DNA of 64,000 nt, taken from Vibrio qingdaonensis (GTDB lineage: Bacteria; Pseudomonadota; Gammaproteobacteria; Enterobacterales; Vibrionaceae). The notes beneath the pieces were generated by a model. That model worked only from the letters and a program-made list of their open reading frames with translations, ran no database searches and was not told the DNA's origin. Made by a program: the position numbers and the translations under genes. The DNA lies in NCBI RefSeq assembly GCF_026191675.1, contig NZ_JAKRRY010000005.1, positions 1 to 64,000 of the forward strand. Reading direction: 5' to 3'. Shown here in pieces: positions 27,387 to 36,421 of the stretch (the first letter of the stretch is position 1; each line of letters opens with the position of its first letter).

Positions 27387-28679
27387 CTAACGCTTTTTAC
27401 CGCGATTGGCGTGGATTTTCATTTTCGCCTTCATGCGACGCTTATCTGAAGAGCGGCTGCGCCCTTTGATTGGTTTGTCGCTTTCAATTTCACTCAGTGG
27501 CTTTGGTTCAAACCCTGCTAACCATTCTTGTGGTAGGCGAGTATCCAGTAGCCTTTCGATGGCTTCTAGCAAGTATTGCTCATCATGGCTCATCAGTGAC
27601 ACAGCCAAGCCGGTTTGCCCAGCACGGCCCGTTCGACCAATACGGTGTATATAGTCTTCCGCTTTGTATGGTAAATCAAAGTTAACCACTTGCGCTAACT
27701 GTTGAATATCAAGTCCACGCGCTGCGACATCGGTTGCAATAAGCGCTCTCACTTGCCCAGACTTAAAGTCATCTAACGCTTTCTGGCGTGCGCCTTGGCT
27801 CTTATCACCATTAATTGACGCCGCTTTAATTCCATCCAATTTTAGCTCTTTTGCTAACGCATCACTACCTTGTTTGGTTTTGGTAAACACCAATACTTGC
27901 TGCCAGTTTTTTGAACCAATTAAATACGCTAACAGTTCATGTTTGCGGCTTTTATCTACCGGGTACACCATTTGTGTCACGGTATCAGCGGTCGTATTTT
28001 CTGGTGTGACTTGCACTTCAACCGGAGTAGACATGATTCGATGCGCCAACGCTTTGATTCGTTGTTCAAATGTGGCGGAAAACATCAAGGTCTGACGCGC
28101 CTTTGGTAAGCGTCTAAGAATGCGATTTAGATCAGGCATAAAACCCATATCAAGCATTCTATCGGCTTCGTCTAGGACCAGGTATTCGCACTCGGCTAAC
28201 GTGATATTGCGAACATGTTGATGATCAAGCAAACGGCCCGGTGTCGCGACGAGTATATCGGCACCACCTTTTAAGTTCTTTGTTTGCACCCCCATGCTGG
28301 TCCCGCCATACGCGACAACAATTTTGATACCGGTTTCTTGTGCTAATGGGACTAGGTTGTCAAAGACTTGCTGCGCTAGCTCACGAGTTGGTGTCAGAAT
28401 AAGCGAGCGTATCGCGTTGTGCGCGCATCTTGGCGTCGCTGACTTATCCATTAATTGTTGAATCACTGGGACACCAAATGCTGCCGTTTTTCCGGTTCCG
28501 GTTTGCGCCCCCGCTAACACATCTTTACCGGCTAAAACATGGGGAATGGCTTGTGCTTGAATTGGCGTTGGCGAACGGTATCCTAAGCTGTCTAAGTTAT
28601 TGTTAATTATTTCACTAAGTGAAAACTGAGCAAAGCTCGACTCTACGGTTTGGGTCGAAGATTGGGTAGTGTCTGACAT
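27387..28679 (-). CDS. rhlE: DEAD-box ATP-dependent RNA helicase, RhlE-like
   Basis: The 430-residue helicase shows the Q motif (SPTPIQAQAIP), Walker A AQTGTGKT, PTRELA, VLDEADRML, SAT, ARGLDI and HRIGRTGR, and a short basic tail (RRMKAKMKIHANRGKKR). The RhlE-type DEAD spacing suggests a role in ribosome assembly or RNA turnover. The frame extends 24 codons upstream, but the ATG at 28679 is chosen because the conserved sequence starts soon after and the extension is unlike the family. The basic tail probably binds RNA. Confidence 0.9.
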   Translation of the reverse strand: MSDTTQSSTQTVESSFAQFSLSEIINNNLDSLGYRSPTPIQAQAIPHVLAGKDVLAGAQTGTGKTAAFGVPVIQQLMDKSATPRCAHNAIRSLILTPTRELAQQVFDNLVPLAQETGIKIVVAYGGTSMGVQTKNLKGGADILVATPGRLLDHQHVRNITLAECEYLVLDEADRMLDMGFMPDLNRILRRLPKARQTLMFSATFEQRIKALAHRIMSTPVEVQVTPENTTADTVTQMVYPVDKSRKHELLAYLIGSKNWQQVLVFTKTKQGSDALAKELKLDGIKAASINGDKSQGARQKALDDFKSGQVRALIATDVAARGLDIQQLAQVVNFDLPYKAEDYIHRIGRTGRAGQTGLAVSLMSHDEQYLLEAIERLLDTRLPQEWLAGFEPKPLSEIESDKPIKGRSRSSDKRRMKAKMKIHANRGKKR

Positions 28680-28947
28680 AAATTCGCCAACAAGAAAAAT
28701 AAAGGGACGCGAGTGTAACAGAAAGTCTATCAGAACCCTACTTAGCATCACTCTTGTCTTGATAGTTTTTCATGCTGACGTTAATTCTGAAAGCTCGTTG
28801 TGAAGACTAGTTGTGAAGTCGTTTTGTCTTCGATATTCTTATTATCAAAAGGACACGGTGGTTATTTCTCACTAAATCGTATTGTTCTATTGTGATTCGT
28901 TAGTGTTAAACCGCCATGGCACATAAAAAACATCATTAGGAAAGCTC

Positions 28948-29376
28948 ATGTCTACCGTTAATACACGTTGTCCTTCTTGTAAGGGCGTTAACCGCATCCC
29001 CTCAGAACGTATTGTCGAATCCCCTAACTGTGGCCGATGCAAAAGTCCACTGCTCGATGGCGCCCCAATTGAAGGGACGGCCGATAACTTTGACACCCTG
29101 CTCAACAGCAACCAACCGATCATCGTTGACTTCTGGGCCCCATGGTGTAACCCGTGTGTTGGATTCGCTCCGGTGTTTGAACAAACCGCGTCGGAACACA
29201 GCGGCAATGTCAGATTCGTTAAAATAGATACAGAAGCGCAACAGCAACTCGCTGCTCGCTATCAAATTCGCAGCATTCCAACCATCATGGTCTTTAAGAA
29301 TGGTCAAAAAGTAGAGCAGTTAAGCGGCGCATTACCTAAGTCCCAGTTTGATCAGTGGCTGAAGCAATTTATTTAG
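28948..29376 (+). CDS. trxC: Thioredoxin 2 with N-terminal zinc ribbon
   Basis: The 142-residue cytoplasmic thioredoxin has a zinc-binding N-terminus (Cys8, Cys11, Cys28, Cys31) and a thioredoxin fold with the conserved IRSIPTIMVFKNG. The redox site reads WCNPC (Cys67-Cys70), where E. coli Trx2 and most thioredoxins have WCGPC. It reduces disulfides and is part of oxidative-stress defence in related bacteria. It is divergent from the DEAD-box gene, with 268 bp between. Confidence 0.94.
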   Translation: MSTVNTRCPSCKGVNRIPSERIVESPNCGRCKSPLLDGAPIEGTADNFDTLLNSNQPIIVDFWAPWCNPCVGFAPVFEQTASEHSGNVRFVKIDTEAQQQLAARYQIRSIPTIMVFKNGQKVEQLSGALPKSQFDQWLKQFI

Positions 29377-29405
29377 TATCACACCCTATTGCCATCGATA
29401 TTACG

Positions 29406-30299
29406 TTAAGCATTATTGATGACTCTTTTTCTAAAATCCGTGGGCGAACACCCCACATGTTTAGAGAAACGATGGGTGAAATTAAAGGGGTCCTTATACC
29501 CTAACCGCTCCGCAATCATGCCAATGGTCCAGTCATTATTGCGGAGCAAGTCGCACGCTTTGTCCATCCTTAAATTAATCAACCGACTTCTCGGCGACAC
29601 TCCATAGAGTTGTTTGCAGATTCGTCCCAGCTGCACTTCACTCAAGAATGTACGCTCTGCCATCGCTTGTACAGTCCACGGTAAATGCAGTTGGCTTTCA
29701 ATTAAGTTAAATAATGCTTGTACACGAACGGTTGAATCTGAAGTCTGCGTTTCAAAACCCGTGATCAAACGACATACTTCACTAACCAAGAGTTTACGAT
29801 AACTCGCACGGTGACCAATGTCGTGGTAAAGCAATGTCATTAGCGCCCACATACGCTCACAATCGTGAAACGGCAGTACTTTTTGCCCCAAATTCGCTAC
29901 AGGTAGCCAACGTTCCGTCTCTTTAGGCAAAAACCAAATCATACGCCAATGCTTGTATTGTGGATTAAGTTCAAAACGATACGGCTGATGTGCAGGTAAC
30001 ACGACAATAGAGTATGGCTCGATGCCTTCTACCGATGTTTGTGTCGTTAATACACCGCCACCCTCGATGGTAAACAGTAACGTATGCACATCGACTCCCC
30101 GACGTTCGACATGGTAGCCGTCAACTAGATTCGCCATGCCGGCCATAAAAATATCTTCCGACTTAAACTCGGGAATATCACTTTCTGACAAAAAACGTTC
30201 TTCACACTCGTTCGATAAATAAACTTCATCTTCCCAAGTTGATTTGACGCAAAATTGCTCAATGATTGATTTGCACAGGTTTTGTTTATTTTTGAACAT
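29406..30299 (-). CDS. AraC-family transcriptional regulator
   Basis: The 297-residue regulator has an N-terminal cupin-type sensing domain (about 60-170, with VLPAHQPYRFEL) and a C-terminal AraC DNA-binding domain (about 195-295) with two helix-turn-helix units; the second ends in the family signature ERLGYKDPFNFTHRFSKHVGCSPTDFR. It is divergent from the MATE transporter gene with a 73-bp gap, so control of that transporter is likely. The effector is unknown. Confidence 0.88.
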   Translation of the reverse strand: MFKNKQNLCKSIIEQFCVKSTWEDEVYLSNECEERFLSESDIPEFKSEDIFMAGMANLVDGYHVERRGVDVHTLLFTIEGGGVLTTQTSVEGIEPYSIVVLPAHQPYRFELNPQYKHWRMIWFLPKETERWLPVANLGQKVLPFHDCERMWALMTLLYHDIGHRASYRKLLVSEVCRLITGFETQTSDSTVRVQALFNLIESQLHLPWTVQAMAERTFLSEVQLGRICKQLYGVSPRSRLINLRMDKACDLLRNNDWTIGMIAERLGYKDPFNFTHRFSKHVGCSPTDFRKRVINNA

Positions 30300-30372
30300 G
30301 GCGATACTCGATTGTTTTCCTTATATTACACACAAAATTCTCGATGCTAATCACACTGTTTAAGGAGCAGCT

Positions 30373-31755
30373 ATGACCACTCGCACTCACTCTATGTCAT
30401 CTAAGAATGCTACTCAAAACCAAATGCTTGCCACTGTCGTGAAGCTTGGTTTTCCTGTGGCTATTCAAAGCGCACTGGTTGCGATTTTAGCAATGGCTGA
30501 CGTGCTGATGGTCAGCGATTTTGGTCATGAAGCGACAGCTGCCGTTGGTATTGCCTCTAAATGGCACTTCGTTGCAATTATGATTATGGCTGGAATGGCC
30601 TCTGCGAACGGTGTCCTTGTTGCTCAATATTGGGGACGTAACGACAAACGCTCTGCAAAGACAATAACACAGCTTTCGATGATTGTGGGTGCCAAACTTC
30701 TCATCCCTGTCACGCTGGTGATTACCGTCTTTTCAAGCTTTATTATGATGCTGCAAACCAGCGATACGGCAGTGATTGAATTAGGTTCGACCTACTTATG
30801 GTATGCCTTTCCGGTATTAATCCTTACTCACGTGGTGATTGTTGCCGAATCTGCCATGCGCTCATCTGGTGACGCTGTCACGCCTTTAATGCTTGGTGGC
30901 GTGACGATTATCGTCAACATTGCTTTGAATTTCTGGCTTATTAAAGGCGGATTTGGTGTGCCTGCTATGGGTGTCGCTGGCGCAGCACTCGCGACGTCAA
31001 TTTCGCGCTTATTACAAGTGGCATTAATCTGGGGTTGCCTTCACTATCGCCAACATTGGTTACTACAGGTGAAACAACTCGACTCCCATACTCGTTTATG
31101 GGCGTCGTATAAGAAACTGGCGGTTCCGACAACAATTAATGCCGTGCTATGGGCAATGGGCACACTCATGTATCAAGTCATTTTTGGTCATATGGGTACG
31201 ACTGAACTTGCCGTCTTTAGTATGATTGGGCCGTTCGAATCCCTTTGCTATTCACTGTTTTTTGGTATTTCTGTGGCTTGCTCAATTTTGCTTGGCCAAT
31301 CTTTAGGCAGAGACGAGTTTGAACATGCGTTTAGTATGTCAAAATTCTTCATTAAAGCCGTGTTTGTTTTCGGCATTGTGGTGGGAGGCTTATTACTGAC
31401 TAGCCGGGATACTATTCTAGGATGGTTAAACCTGACAGATGAAGCACTCTATCCGCTCGCTTCCCCTGTAATGGTAATCATGTGCTGCGCCATCTGGCTC
31501 CGTATGCTTAATTTGATCATCATTAATGGCATCTTAAGAGCCGGCGGAGATAACCAGTTCTGCTTACGTATGGATTTTATCTCTATGTGGACGGTAGGAT
31601 TGCCGCTCACTGCCATTGGCGCCTTTATCTTTGGCTTTGAGTTTCCAGTCGTTTATGCGTGTATGCTTATGGAGGAAGTGGTGAAGTTAGGTTTATGCTT
31701 CCATCGCTACCTTAAACGTCACTGGATGAACAACCTAACGCTGGCAGCGGCATAA
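30373..31755 (+). CDS. MATE-family multidrug/Na+ antiporter
   Basis: The 460-residue inner-membrane protein has twelve predicted helices in two MATE repeats; AMADVLMVSDFGHEATAAVGIASKWHF in the first repeat and TTELAVFSMIGPFESLCYSLFFGISVACSILLGQSLGR in the second are family hallmarks. It would export cationic drugs or metabolites in exchange for Na+ or H+. TAAGGAG precedes the ATG. The neighbouring divergent AraC gene is its probable regulator. A terminator follows. Confidence 0.9.
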   Translation: MTTRTHSMSSKNATQNQMLATVVKLGFPVAIQSALVAILAMADVLMVSDFGHEATAAVGIASKWHFVAIMIMAGMASANGVLVAQYWGRNDKRSAKTITQLSMIVGAKLLIPVTLVITVFSSFIMMLQTSDTAVIELGSTYLWYAFPVLILTHVVIVAESAMRSSGDAVTPLMLGGVTIIVNIALNFWLIKGGFGVPAMGVAGAALATSISRLLQVALIWGCLHYRQHWLLQVKQLDSHTRLWASYKKLAVPTTINAVLWAMGTLMYQVIFGHMGTTELAVFSMIGPFESLCYSLFFGISVACSILLGQSLGRDEFEHAFSMSKFFIKAVFVFGIVVGGLLLTSRDTILGWLNLTDEALYPLASPVMVIMCCAIWLRMLNLIIINGILRAGGDNQFCLRMDFISMWTVGLPLTAIGAFIFGFEFPVVYACMLMEEVVKLGLCFHRYLKRHWMNNLTLAAA

Positions 31756-31820
31756 GCGCGCCCATTAATTGCCATAACGATTACTATCTTCATAGAATAA
31801 ATTGCTTTTAGACTAACAAA

Positions 31821-31852
31821 AAAATACCCGCTTAAACGAGCGGGTATTTTTA
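31821..31852. terminator. Bidirectional terminator between the MATE and hdfR genes
   Basis: AAAATACCCGCTT and GAGCGGGTATTTT make a perfect stem, T-rich on the plus strand and A-rich on the left, so it can serve both convergent genes. Confidence 0.88.
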
Positions 31853-31884
31853 TTCACCAATGACAGCCCATTTATATGACCAAT

Positions 31885-32772
31885 CTACTCTGGTGAGTCA
31901 CTTGCTTGTTGCATTAAAAACGACGGCGACGGCTCAATGGTATTGATTAGGCTTTCCACTTGTAAAATGGCCTCAATCGCCGTGCTGTTTTTACGATAAC
32001 TGACAAATAGAGGGCGCGACCATGCTTCCGAATCCGACACAACATACAACTGTTCAGACTCGATAAATGGCTCTACTAGCATTAACGGCAAATAAGCACA
32101 GCCACCTTTCTCTAAGATAAAATCCAATGCAATGCGTCCAGTCGAAGTCCTTAAATAAGGTGCTGGAATGTTAGGATGGCGCTCTGCGTGCTCAAAACTA
32201 AATTGCGTTCCCCAGTCCACATAGACGTACTTATCATTAAACACTTCCTCTAGAAGATGAGGCTGTGTTGAAACCAGCACTAAGGGCAGTTCCGCAATCT
32301 GATGACTCTTAAATTCTTCAAGTTTAAAAGGGTCAAACGAGAACGCTAGATCTAAAGTTCGCTCTAACAGCTTACGATTTAATTGCTCTCGCCCCAACGA
32401 CTCAGCAACAAAGCCATAGCCACTTAATGAATCCGTCACGACACTCAAACAATTTTGTAGATAGGCATCCCATATGTTGGGTGTGCCACCAATCGTCAAC
32501 TGAAGCGCTTTATTACTCTCTAACGACAAGTCAAATGTCGCTTGTTTTAGGGTCGACACCATAATTTCAGCATACCCTACTAAACGCTCTCCGGCGGAGG
32601 TCAGTTGGATGTTATTTCTATGCCGCGTAAACAAGCGCGTATCAAAATGCTCTTCTAATTGCTTGATCCTAGCACTCACCGCGGCTTGGGTAATATACAA
32701 GTTCTCAGACGCGCGTCCAAAGTGCTTTTCCTTTGCGACTTCAAGGAAAGTTTGAAATACTTTTACATCCAT
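31885..32772 (-). CDS. hdfR: LysR-family regulator, HdfR-like
   Basis: The 295-residue protein has an N-terminal helix-turn-helix (FLEVAKEKHFGRASENLYITQAAVSARIKQLEEHFDTRLF) nearly identical in pattern to E. coli HdfR, including TRHRNNIQLTSAGE, and a LysR substrate-binding domain. In E. coli HdfR represses flhDC and is divergent from yifE/maoP. The same divergent arrangement is found here, which supports the assignment. An inverted repeat in the shared intergenic region is a candidate operator. Confidence 0.85.
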   Translation of the reverse strand: MDVKVFQTFLEVAKEKHFGRASENLYITQAAVSARIKQLEEHFDTRLFTRHRNNIQLTSAGERLVGYAEIMVSTLKQATFDLSLESNKALQLTIGGTPNIWDAYLQNCLSVVTDSLSGYGFVAESLGREQLNRKLLERTLDLAFSFDPFKLEEFKSHQIAELPLVLVSTQPHLLEEVFNDKYVYVDWGTQFSFEHAERHPNIPAPYLRTSTGRIALDFILEKGGCAYLPLMLVEPFIESEQLYVVSDSEAWSRPLFVSYRKNSTAIEAILQVESLINTIEPSPSFLMQQASDSPE

Positions 32773-32849
32773 AACCCACTCTCAAACAGTGTCTAACTCA
32801 CTGAGCTTCTTTAATAATTCGTCCATCATTCTACCGATTAACGCCCACC

Positions 32850-32874
32850 AAATCATAAATAGTTTTTATGATTT
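32850..32874. promoter_or_regulatory. Inverted repeat in the hdfR-maoP intergenic region, candidate operator
   Basis: AAATCATAAA and TTTATGATTT are exact inverted copies separated by TAGTT. The T-N(11)-A-like dyad and position 78 bp upstream of a LysR gene fit an autoregulatory LysR site. Confidence 0.5.
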
Positions 32875-33023
32875 CGACAAAAACAATTCACTTCCTTTCT
32901 TATCGGTTTCGCTCTATTTTCAGCGTTGAAATAACACCGAATTTGTTGCTACTCAACCTTTAGGTTCAACAACAGATCCGATTAACCACATTGCTATACA
33001 CTCTATTTTTCATTGAGAACGCT

Positions 33024-33392
33024 ATGACTGATACTCAATTTCGCCACGGTAAAAAACGTTTTTATGATGCCGCCAAATTCCCTCGTGGATTTGCTAAGTC
33101 CGGTGATTTTACGCTTCTAGAAGAAGACATCTTGGTAACTTTTGGTGAAACCATGTTAGCGCTAGAGCTAGGTGCCATTTCGCCTGAAAACGTTGATGAA
33201 AAGCACTTCCTAAAAGTCATCGATAATCCAAGTAAAGCTAAAAGTAAACTTGAGCACACTTGGCTTAAGTATGTAAGACTCGCTCGTGGTCGAAAAGCGT
33301 TCCATACACTCAATAGTAAATCAAAATATCGTGAAGCATCAAAAGATTACGACTACGATATGGAAAGCGATAACGAATTAGAGCCAGCTTAA
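33024..33392 (+). CDS. maoP: MaoP (YifE) macrodomain Ori protein, UPF0438
   Basis: The 122-residue protein matches E. coli YifE/MaoP (FPRGFAKSGDFTLLEEDIL, then WLKYVRLARGRKAFHTL). In E. coli MaoP works with the nearby site maoS to organise the Ori macrodomain of the chromosome. The ATG at 33024 is preferred over an upstream TTG because of homology and GAGA upstream. The C-terminal tail is acidic. It is divergent from hdfR as in E. coli and is followed by a strong terminator. Confidence 0.85.
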   Translation: MTDTQFRHGKKRFYDAAKFPRGFAKSGDFTLLEEDILVTFGETMLALELGAISPENVDEKHFLKVIDNPSKAKSKLEHTWLKYVRLARGRKAFHTLNSKSKYREASKDYDYDMESDNELEPA

Positions 33393-33418
33393 CGCGTTTC
33401 ATCCCCTTCCTCCTAGTC

Positions 33419-33450
33419 AAAGTAGAGCGTTTAAATGCTCTACTTTTTTT
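33419..33450 (+). terminator. Intrinsic terminator after maoP
   Basis: AAAGTAGAGC and GCTCTACTTT flank an 8-nt loop and run into seven or more T. Confidence 0.92.
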
Positions 33451-33535
33451 ATGTCGCGTGTTTTATTACCGACGATGGCAACATGTTTTATGCCTCTATA
33501 TTTCTATACTTCTATACTTCTATGGCGCTCAATTA

Positions 33536-33558
33536 CGAAAAAACCGCCTACTGGCGGT
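33536..33558 (-). terminator. Intrinsic terminator of the rimK cluster
   Basis: On the minus strand ACCGCC, a 4-nt loop and GGCGGT are followed by six T. It lies 124 bp after the last gene of the cluster. Confidence 0.85.
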
Positions 33559-33570
33559 CTTGATGCTCCC

Positions 33571-33614
33571 CTTTTAGCATAGTTCAACATAAAATATGTT
33601 AAGCATACTAAAAG
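33571..33614. repeat. Imperfect 44-bp palindrome downstream of the rimK cluster
   Basis: CTTTTAGCATAG at the left is mirrored by CATACTAAAAG at the right, with AACATA/TATGTT at the centre. It lies in the 3' untranslated part of the rimK-cluster transcript, before the terminator. Confidence 0.5.
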
Positions 33615-33682
33615 AGGAAAGAAGCGAGGACATTACGGTTTCAAGCTAAAAACCAACAATGTATACGTCAACGCAGAAAACG

Positions 33683-34120
33683 TTAGTCAATCAAAAACGC
33701 TTTGCCTGGATCGACATACACTTTGTCTATCATCGCTTCACGCCCTAACAACATCATATAAGACATATCTTGACGATTGGTTAACGTCACCTCAATCGGC
33801 CACTCTCTATCGCCCAAGCGAAATAGGGTTTGAATAACGCAACGCTGCTCTGTGTCACCATTAGACGACTTAATGCGTCGTGAGTCGATAACCAAAGATT
33901 CGCAATGTACAATTTGCTCTAGATGATAAATATCTGGGTGCAAATCATACTGTACATACAAACGCCCCTCACGTTTAACACGAGTGAGGTTATCAACGTG
34001 CAGAGACGACGTTTTAGCGCCAGTATCTATGCGAACTTCTAGATCAGTGATCCCAAATTCAGGAAGACTACACAGCTCTAAGTTACCAATGATCATTCTA
34101 TCGTTATATGTGTTTGGCAT
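33683..34120 (-). CDS. rimB: Retropepsin-like protease, RimB / 'ATP-dependent zinc protease' family
   Basis: The 145-residue protein belongs to the family usually labelled putative ATP-dependent zinc protease. The sequence instead shows an aspartic-protease-type motif, RIDTGAKTSSLH (Asp32 by position), preceded by LPEFGITDLEVR, and no HExxH or similar zinc motif. In Pseudomonas the related RimB acts with RimK in control of glutamate tails on ribosomal protein S6. It is the last gene of a tight three-gene operon, 3 bp after the hydrolase gene. A role in trimming poly-glutamate is inferred from the operon. Confidence 0.8.
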   Translation of the reverse strand: MPNTYNDRMIIGNLELCSLPEFGITDLEVRIDTGAKTSSLHVDNLTRVKREGRLYVQYDLHPDIYHLEQIVHCESLVIDSRRIKSSNGDTEQRCVIQTLFRLGDREWPIEVTLTNRQDMSYMMLLGREAMIDKVYVDPGKAFLID

Positions 34121-34123
34121 AAT

Positions 34124-35143
34124 TTAAATGCTCGGTTCTACAGGAACAATCGAATCTTGCATGATTTCGATGTGTTCAAATACCTCTTCAGCGCAATCTC
34201 CAAAATACGCGATGTGATACATAGCTTCACCTTCTTGCACAAGCGGAATGTTTTGCTTGCCAATAATGATGCCAGCTCTGTTTGACGTAACTTGGCTGAT
34301 ATTGTTACCTAGTGGTCCATTAATATCAGCAAGTATGTCGCCTTTCTCTACCTTAGAGCCTAAGGCCACATACTCTTTAACAAACCCACTCGCATCAGCA
34401 CGAGTCCAATCACTTCGGTTTGCAATAAACGGTTCAGTATTCGCCGCTTTAATACGTTTGCGGATCATACCCAACGCTTTAAGGACGCGAATTACGCCTT
34501 TCACGCCAGTTTGAATCGACAGTTCATCAAAGCGCAATGCTTCCCCTGCTTCATAAAGCAGTACACGAGCGCCATTATTTACTGCAGCTTCTCGTAGTGA
34601 ACCATCGCGTATGTTTGCATTCAATAAAACAGGTACTGCGAATGCTTCCGCAAGTCGTTTTGTTTCTGGGTCGTCTAAGTTAGCTCGGATCTGCGGTAAA
34701 TTAGAGCGATGAATCGCCCCTGTATGCAGATCAATACCGTAGTCACAGTGAGCAACGATACTATTTAGAAACGTATACGCTAATCTTCCTGCCAGCGATC
34801 CTTTTTTTGATCCCGGGAAGCAACGATTGAGATCGCGTCTATCCGGCATATAACGACTTTGGTTAAGTACACCATAAACGTTCACCATTGGAACGAAAAT
34901 AAGCGTACCGTTTTGTAATTTCAAATTTTCGGCAATGAGTCGGCTAATAATTTCAATGCCATTTAATTCATCACCATGTACAGCCGCACTGACAAAAACT
35001 GTCGGCCCTTCCTTCTTAGAGCGTATAACCTGAACGGGTATAGAAACCTCAGCATCGGTATACAGTTTTGCTACGGGAATATTGATTTCTTTTCTTTCAC
35101 CAGGGCGTATTTCTACGCCCGCAATAACAAGCTCTCTTGCCAT
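34124..35143 (-). CDS. Succinylglutamate desuccinylase/aspartoacylase-family zinc hydrolase
   Basis: The 339-residue protein is a zinc carboxypeptidase-fold hydrolase: SAAVHGDELNGIEI supplies the first His and Glu ligands, RRDLNRCFPG the substrate-binding arginines, and GIDLHTG the third His ligand. A C-terminal beta domain (about 250-339) carries biotinyl-like GFVKEYVALGSKVEKGDILADI. Family members cleave N-acyl or N-glutamyl amide bonds. It starts one base after the rimK stop codon, so it is co-translated with the ligase and probably acts on the same glutamate modification. Confidence 0.85.
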   Translation of the reverse strand: MARELVIAGVEIRPGERKEINIPVAKLYTDAEVSIPVQVIRSKKEGPTVFVSAAVHGDELNGIEIISRLIAENLKLQNGTLIFVPMVNVYGVLNQSRYMPDRRDLNRCFPGSKKGSLAGRLAYTFLNSIVAHCDYGIDLHTGAIHRSNLPQIRANLDDPETKRLAEAFAVPVLLNANIRDGSLREAAVNNGARVLLYEAGEALRFDELSIQTGVKGVIRVLKALGMIRKRIKAANTEPFIANRSDWTRADASGFVKEYVALGSKVEKGDILADINGPLGNNISQVTSNRAGIIIGKQNIPLVQEGEAMYHIAYFGDCAEEVFEHIEIMQDSIVPVEPSI

Positions 35144-36049
35144 TTAGCCACGTCCTATGGTTTTATTTTTGTTTGGCTTTGCGTTTTTTTCAATGAAATC
35201 GAAGATCAAGTCACCCACATCTTTGCCTGTCGCTTTTTCAATGCCTTCTAAGCCTGGAGAAGAATTCACTTCCATCACTACCGGTCCATTTTTAGACTGA
35301 AGAATATCAACACCACAAAGGTTAAGACCCATCGCTTTAGCTGCATTTACTGCTGTCGCACGCTCTTCTTTTGAAAGTTTAACAAGTTGAGCACTGCCAC
35401 CACGGTGAAGGTTTGAGCGGAACTCACCTTCTGCGGCTTGGCGTTTCATTGCAGCAATAACTTTACCACCCACAACAAAACAACGAATATCTGCACCATT
35501 CGCTTCTTCAATAAACTCTTGGACCAATATGTTGGCTTTCAGACCCATAAATGCCTCAATGACACTTTCTGCAGCCTTGGTTGTTTCCGCCAATACCACA
35601 CCAATACCTTGAGTACCTTCCAAAAGCTTGATCACTAGCGGCGCGCCGCCAACATTCTTAATAAGATCTTGAATGTTGTCTGGCTTGCTAGCAAACCCAG
35701 TTCTTGGTAAGCCAATGCCTTTACGAGAAAGCAACTGAAGCGAGCGTAACTTATCGCGTGAACGACTAATTGCTACCGATTCATTAACACAAAATGTTCC
35801 CATCATTTCGAATTGACGAACCACTGCTGTTCCGTAAAAAGTAATGGAAGACCCAATACGCGGAATAACAGCGTCGTACTGTGGCAATTCCTCACCCATA
35901 TAACGAACTTTCGAGCTACTACTCGTAATATCCATATAGCAATGCAGGGTATCAATGATATCCACTTGATGTCCCCTCGCTTCACCTGCTTCTTTAAGGC
36001 GACGAGTTGAGTACAAGTTTTCGTTGCGAGATAGAATCGCAATGCGCAT
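35144..36049 (-). CDS. rimK: RimK ATP-grasp glutamate ligase (30S protein S6 modification)
   Basis: The 301-residue enzyme has the RimK N-terminal domain ([21 protein letters not shown]) and an ATP-grasp core: [34 protein letters not shown], and the metal-binding [13 protein letters not shown]. It matches E. coli RimK (300 aa), which adds glutamates to the C-terminus of ribosomal protein S6 and can make poly-alpha-glutamate. It leads an operon with an aspartoacylase-like hydrolase and a retropepsin-like protease. AGAGGAT lies before the ATG. Confidence 0.93.
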   Translation of the reverse strand: MRIAILSRNENLYSTRRLKEAGEARGHQVDIIDTLHCYMDITSSSSKVRYMGEELPQYDAVIPRIGSSITFYGTAVVRQFEMMGTFCVNESVAISRSRDKLRSLQLLSRKGIGLPRTGFASKPDNIQDLIKNVGGAPLVIKLLEGTQGIGVVLAETTKAAESVIEAFMGLKANILVQEFIEEANGADIRCFVVGGKVIAAMKRQAAEGEFRSNLHRGGSAQLVKLSKEERATAVNAAKAMGLNLCGVDILQSKNGPVVMEVNSSPGLEGIEKATGKDVGDLIFDFIEKNAKPNKNKTIGRG

Positions 36050-36216
36050 GGCAGTATCCTCTTAGATATAGTTTGTTGTTTGGATTGTGAAACGCCGGTA
36101 TACGAATGACCGGAAAGAGCGTGCACCTTAAGAGTTTAGTCGAAAAAAATAAAACGATAATTTTTATCCTTAACGACAAATATTTTTTGTTGGAAAAGTG
36201 AAATTTTAGGCACAAA

Positions 36217-36238
36217 AAAACCGGCCTAAGCCGGTTTT
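36217..36238 (-). terminator. Intrinsic terminator of the 24-codon gene
   Basis: AAAACCGGC and GCCGGTTTT flank a 4-nt loop; on the minus strand seven T follow. It lies 54 bp after the stop codon of the small gene and upstream of rimK. Confidence 0.88.
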
Positions 36239-36291
36239 AGTTTAATAATTCATTCACTTAAAAAGTATGTAACAAAAAGGTGTGAATGATG

Positions 36292-36366
36292 TTATTTTTT
36301 AGCCATTTCTTTTTTAACCATTACCGCTGAGGTAACGACAAAAGCAATGATGAGCGCTAACTCCAT
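36292..36366 (-). CDS. 24-residue membrane peptide (novel small gene)
   Basis: A minus-strand ATG at 36366 is preceded by GGGGA with 5-nt spacing and runs 24 codons to TAA 36292. The peptide has one hydrophobic helix (LALIIAFVVTSAVMV) and a basic tail (KKEMAKK), as in known small membrane regulators. An extended -10 box (TGGTAAGAT, 36422-36430) lies about 55 bp upstream, and an independent strong terminator follows, so this is a complete short transcription unit between galE and rimK. No family is recognised. Confidence 0.7.
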   Translation of the reverse strand: MELALIIAFVVTSAVMVKKEMAKK

Positions 36367-36421
36367 GGAGTTCCCCTACAATTCAAAAGAAATTTCGCAC
36401 TTATTATTAAGTTGCAAACCT

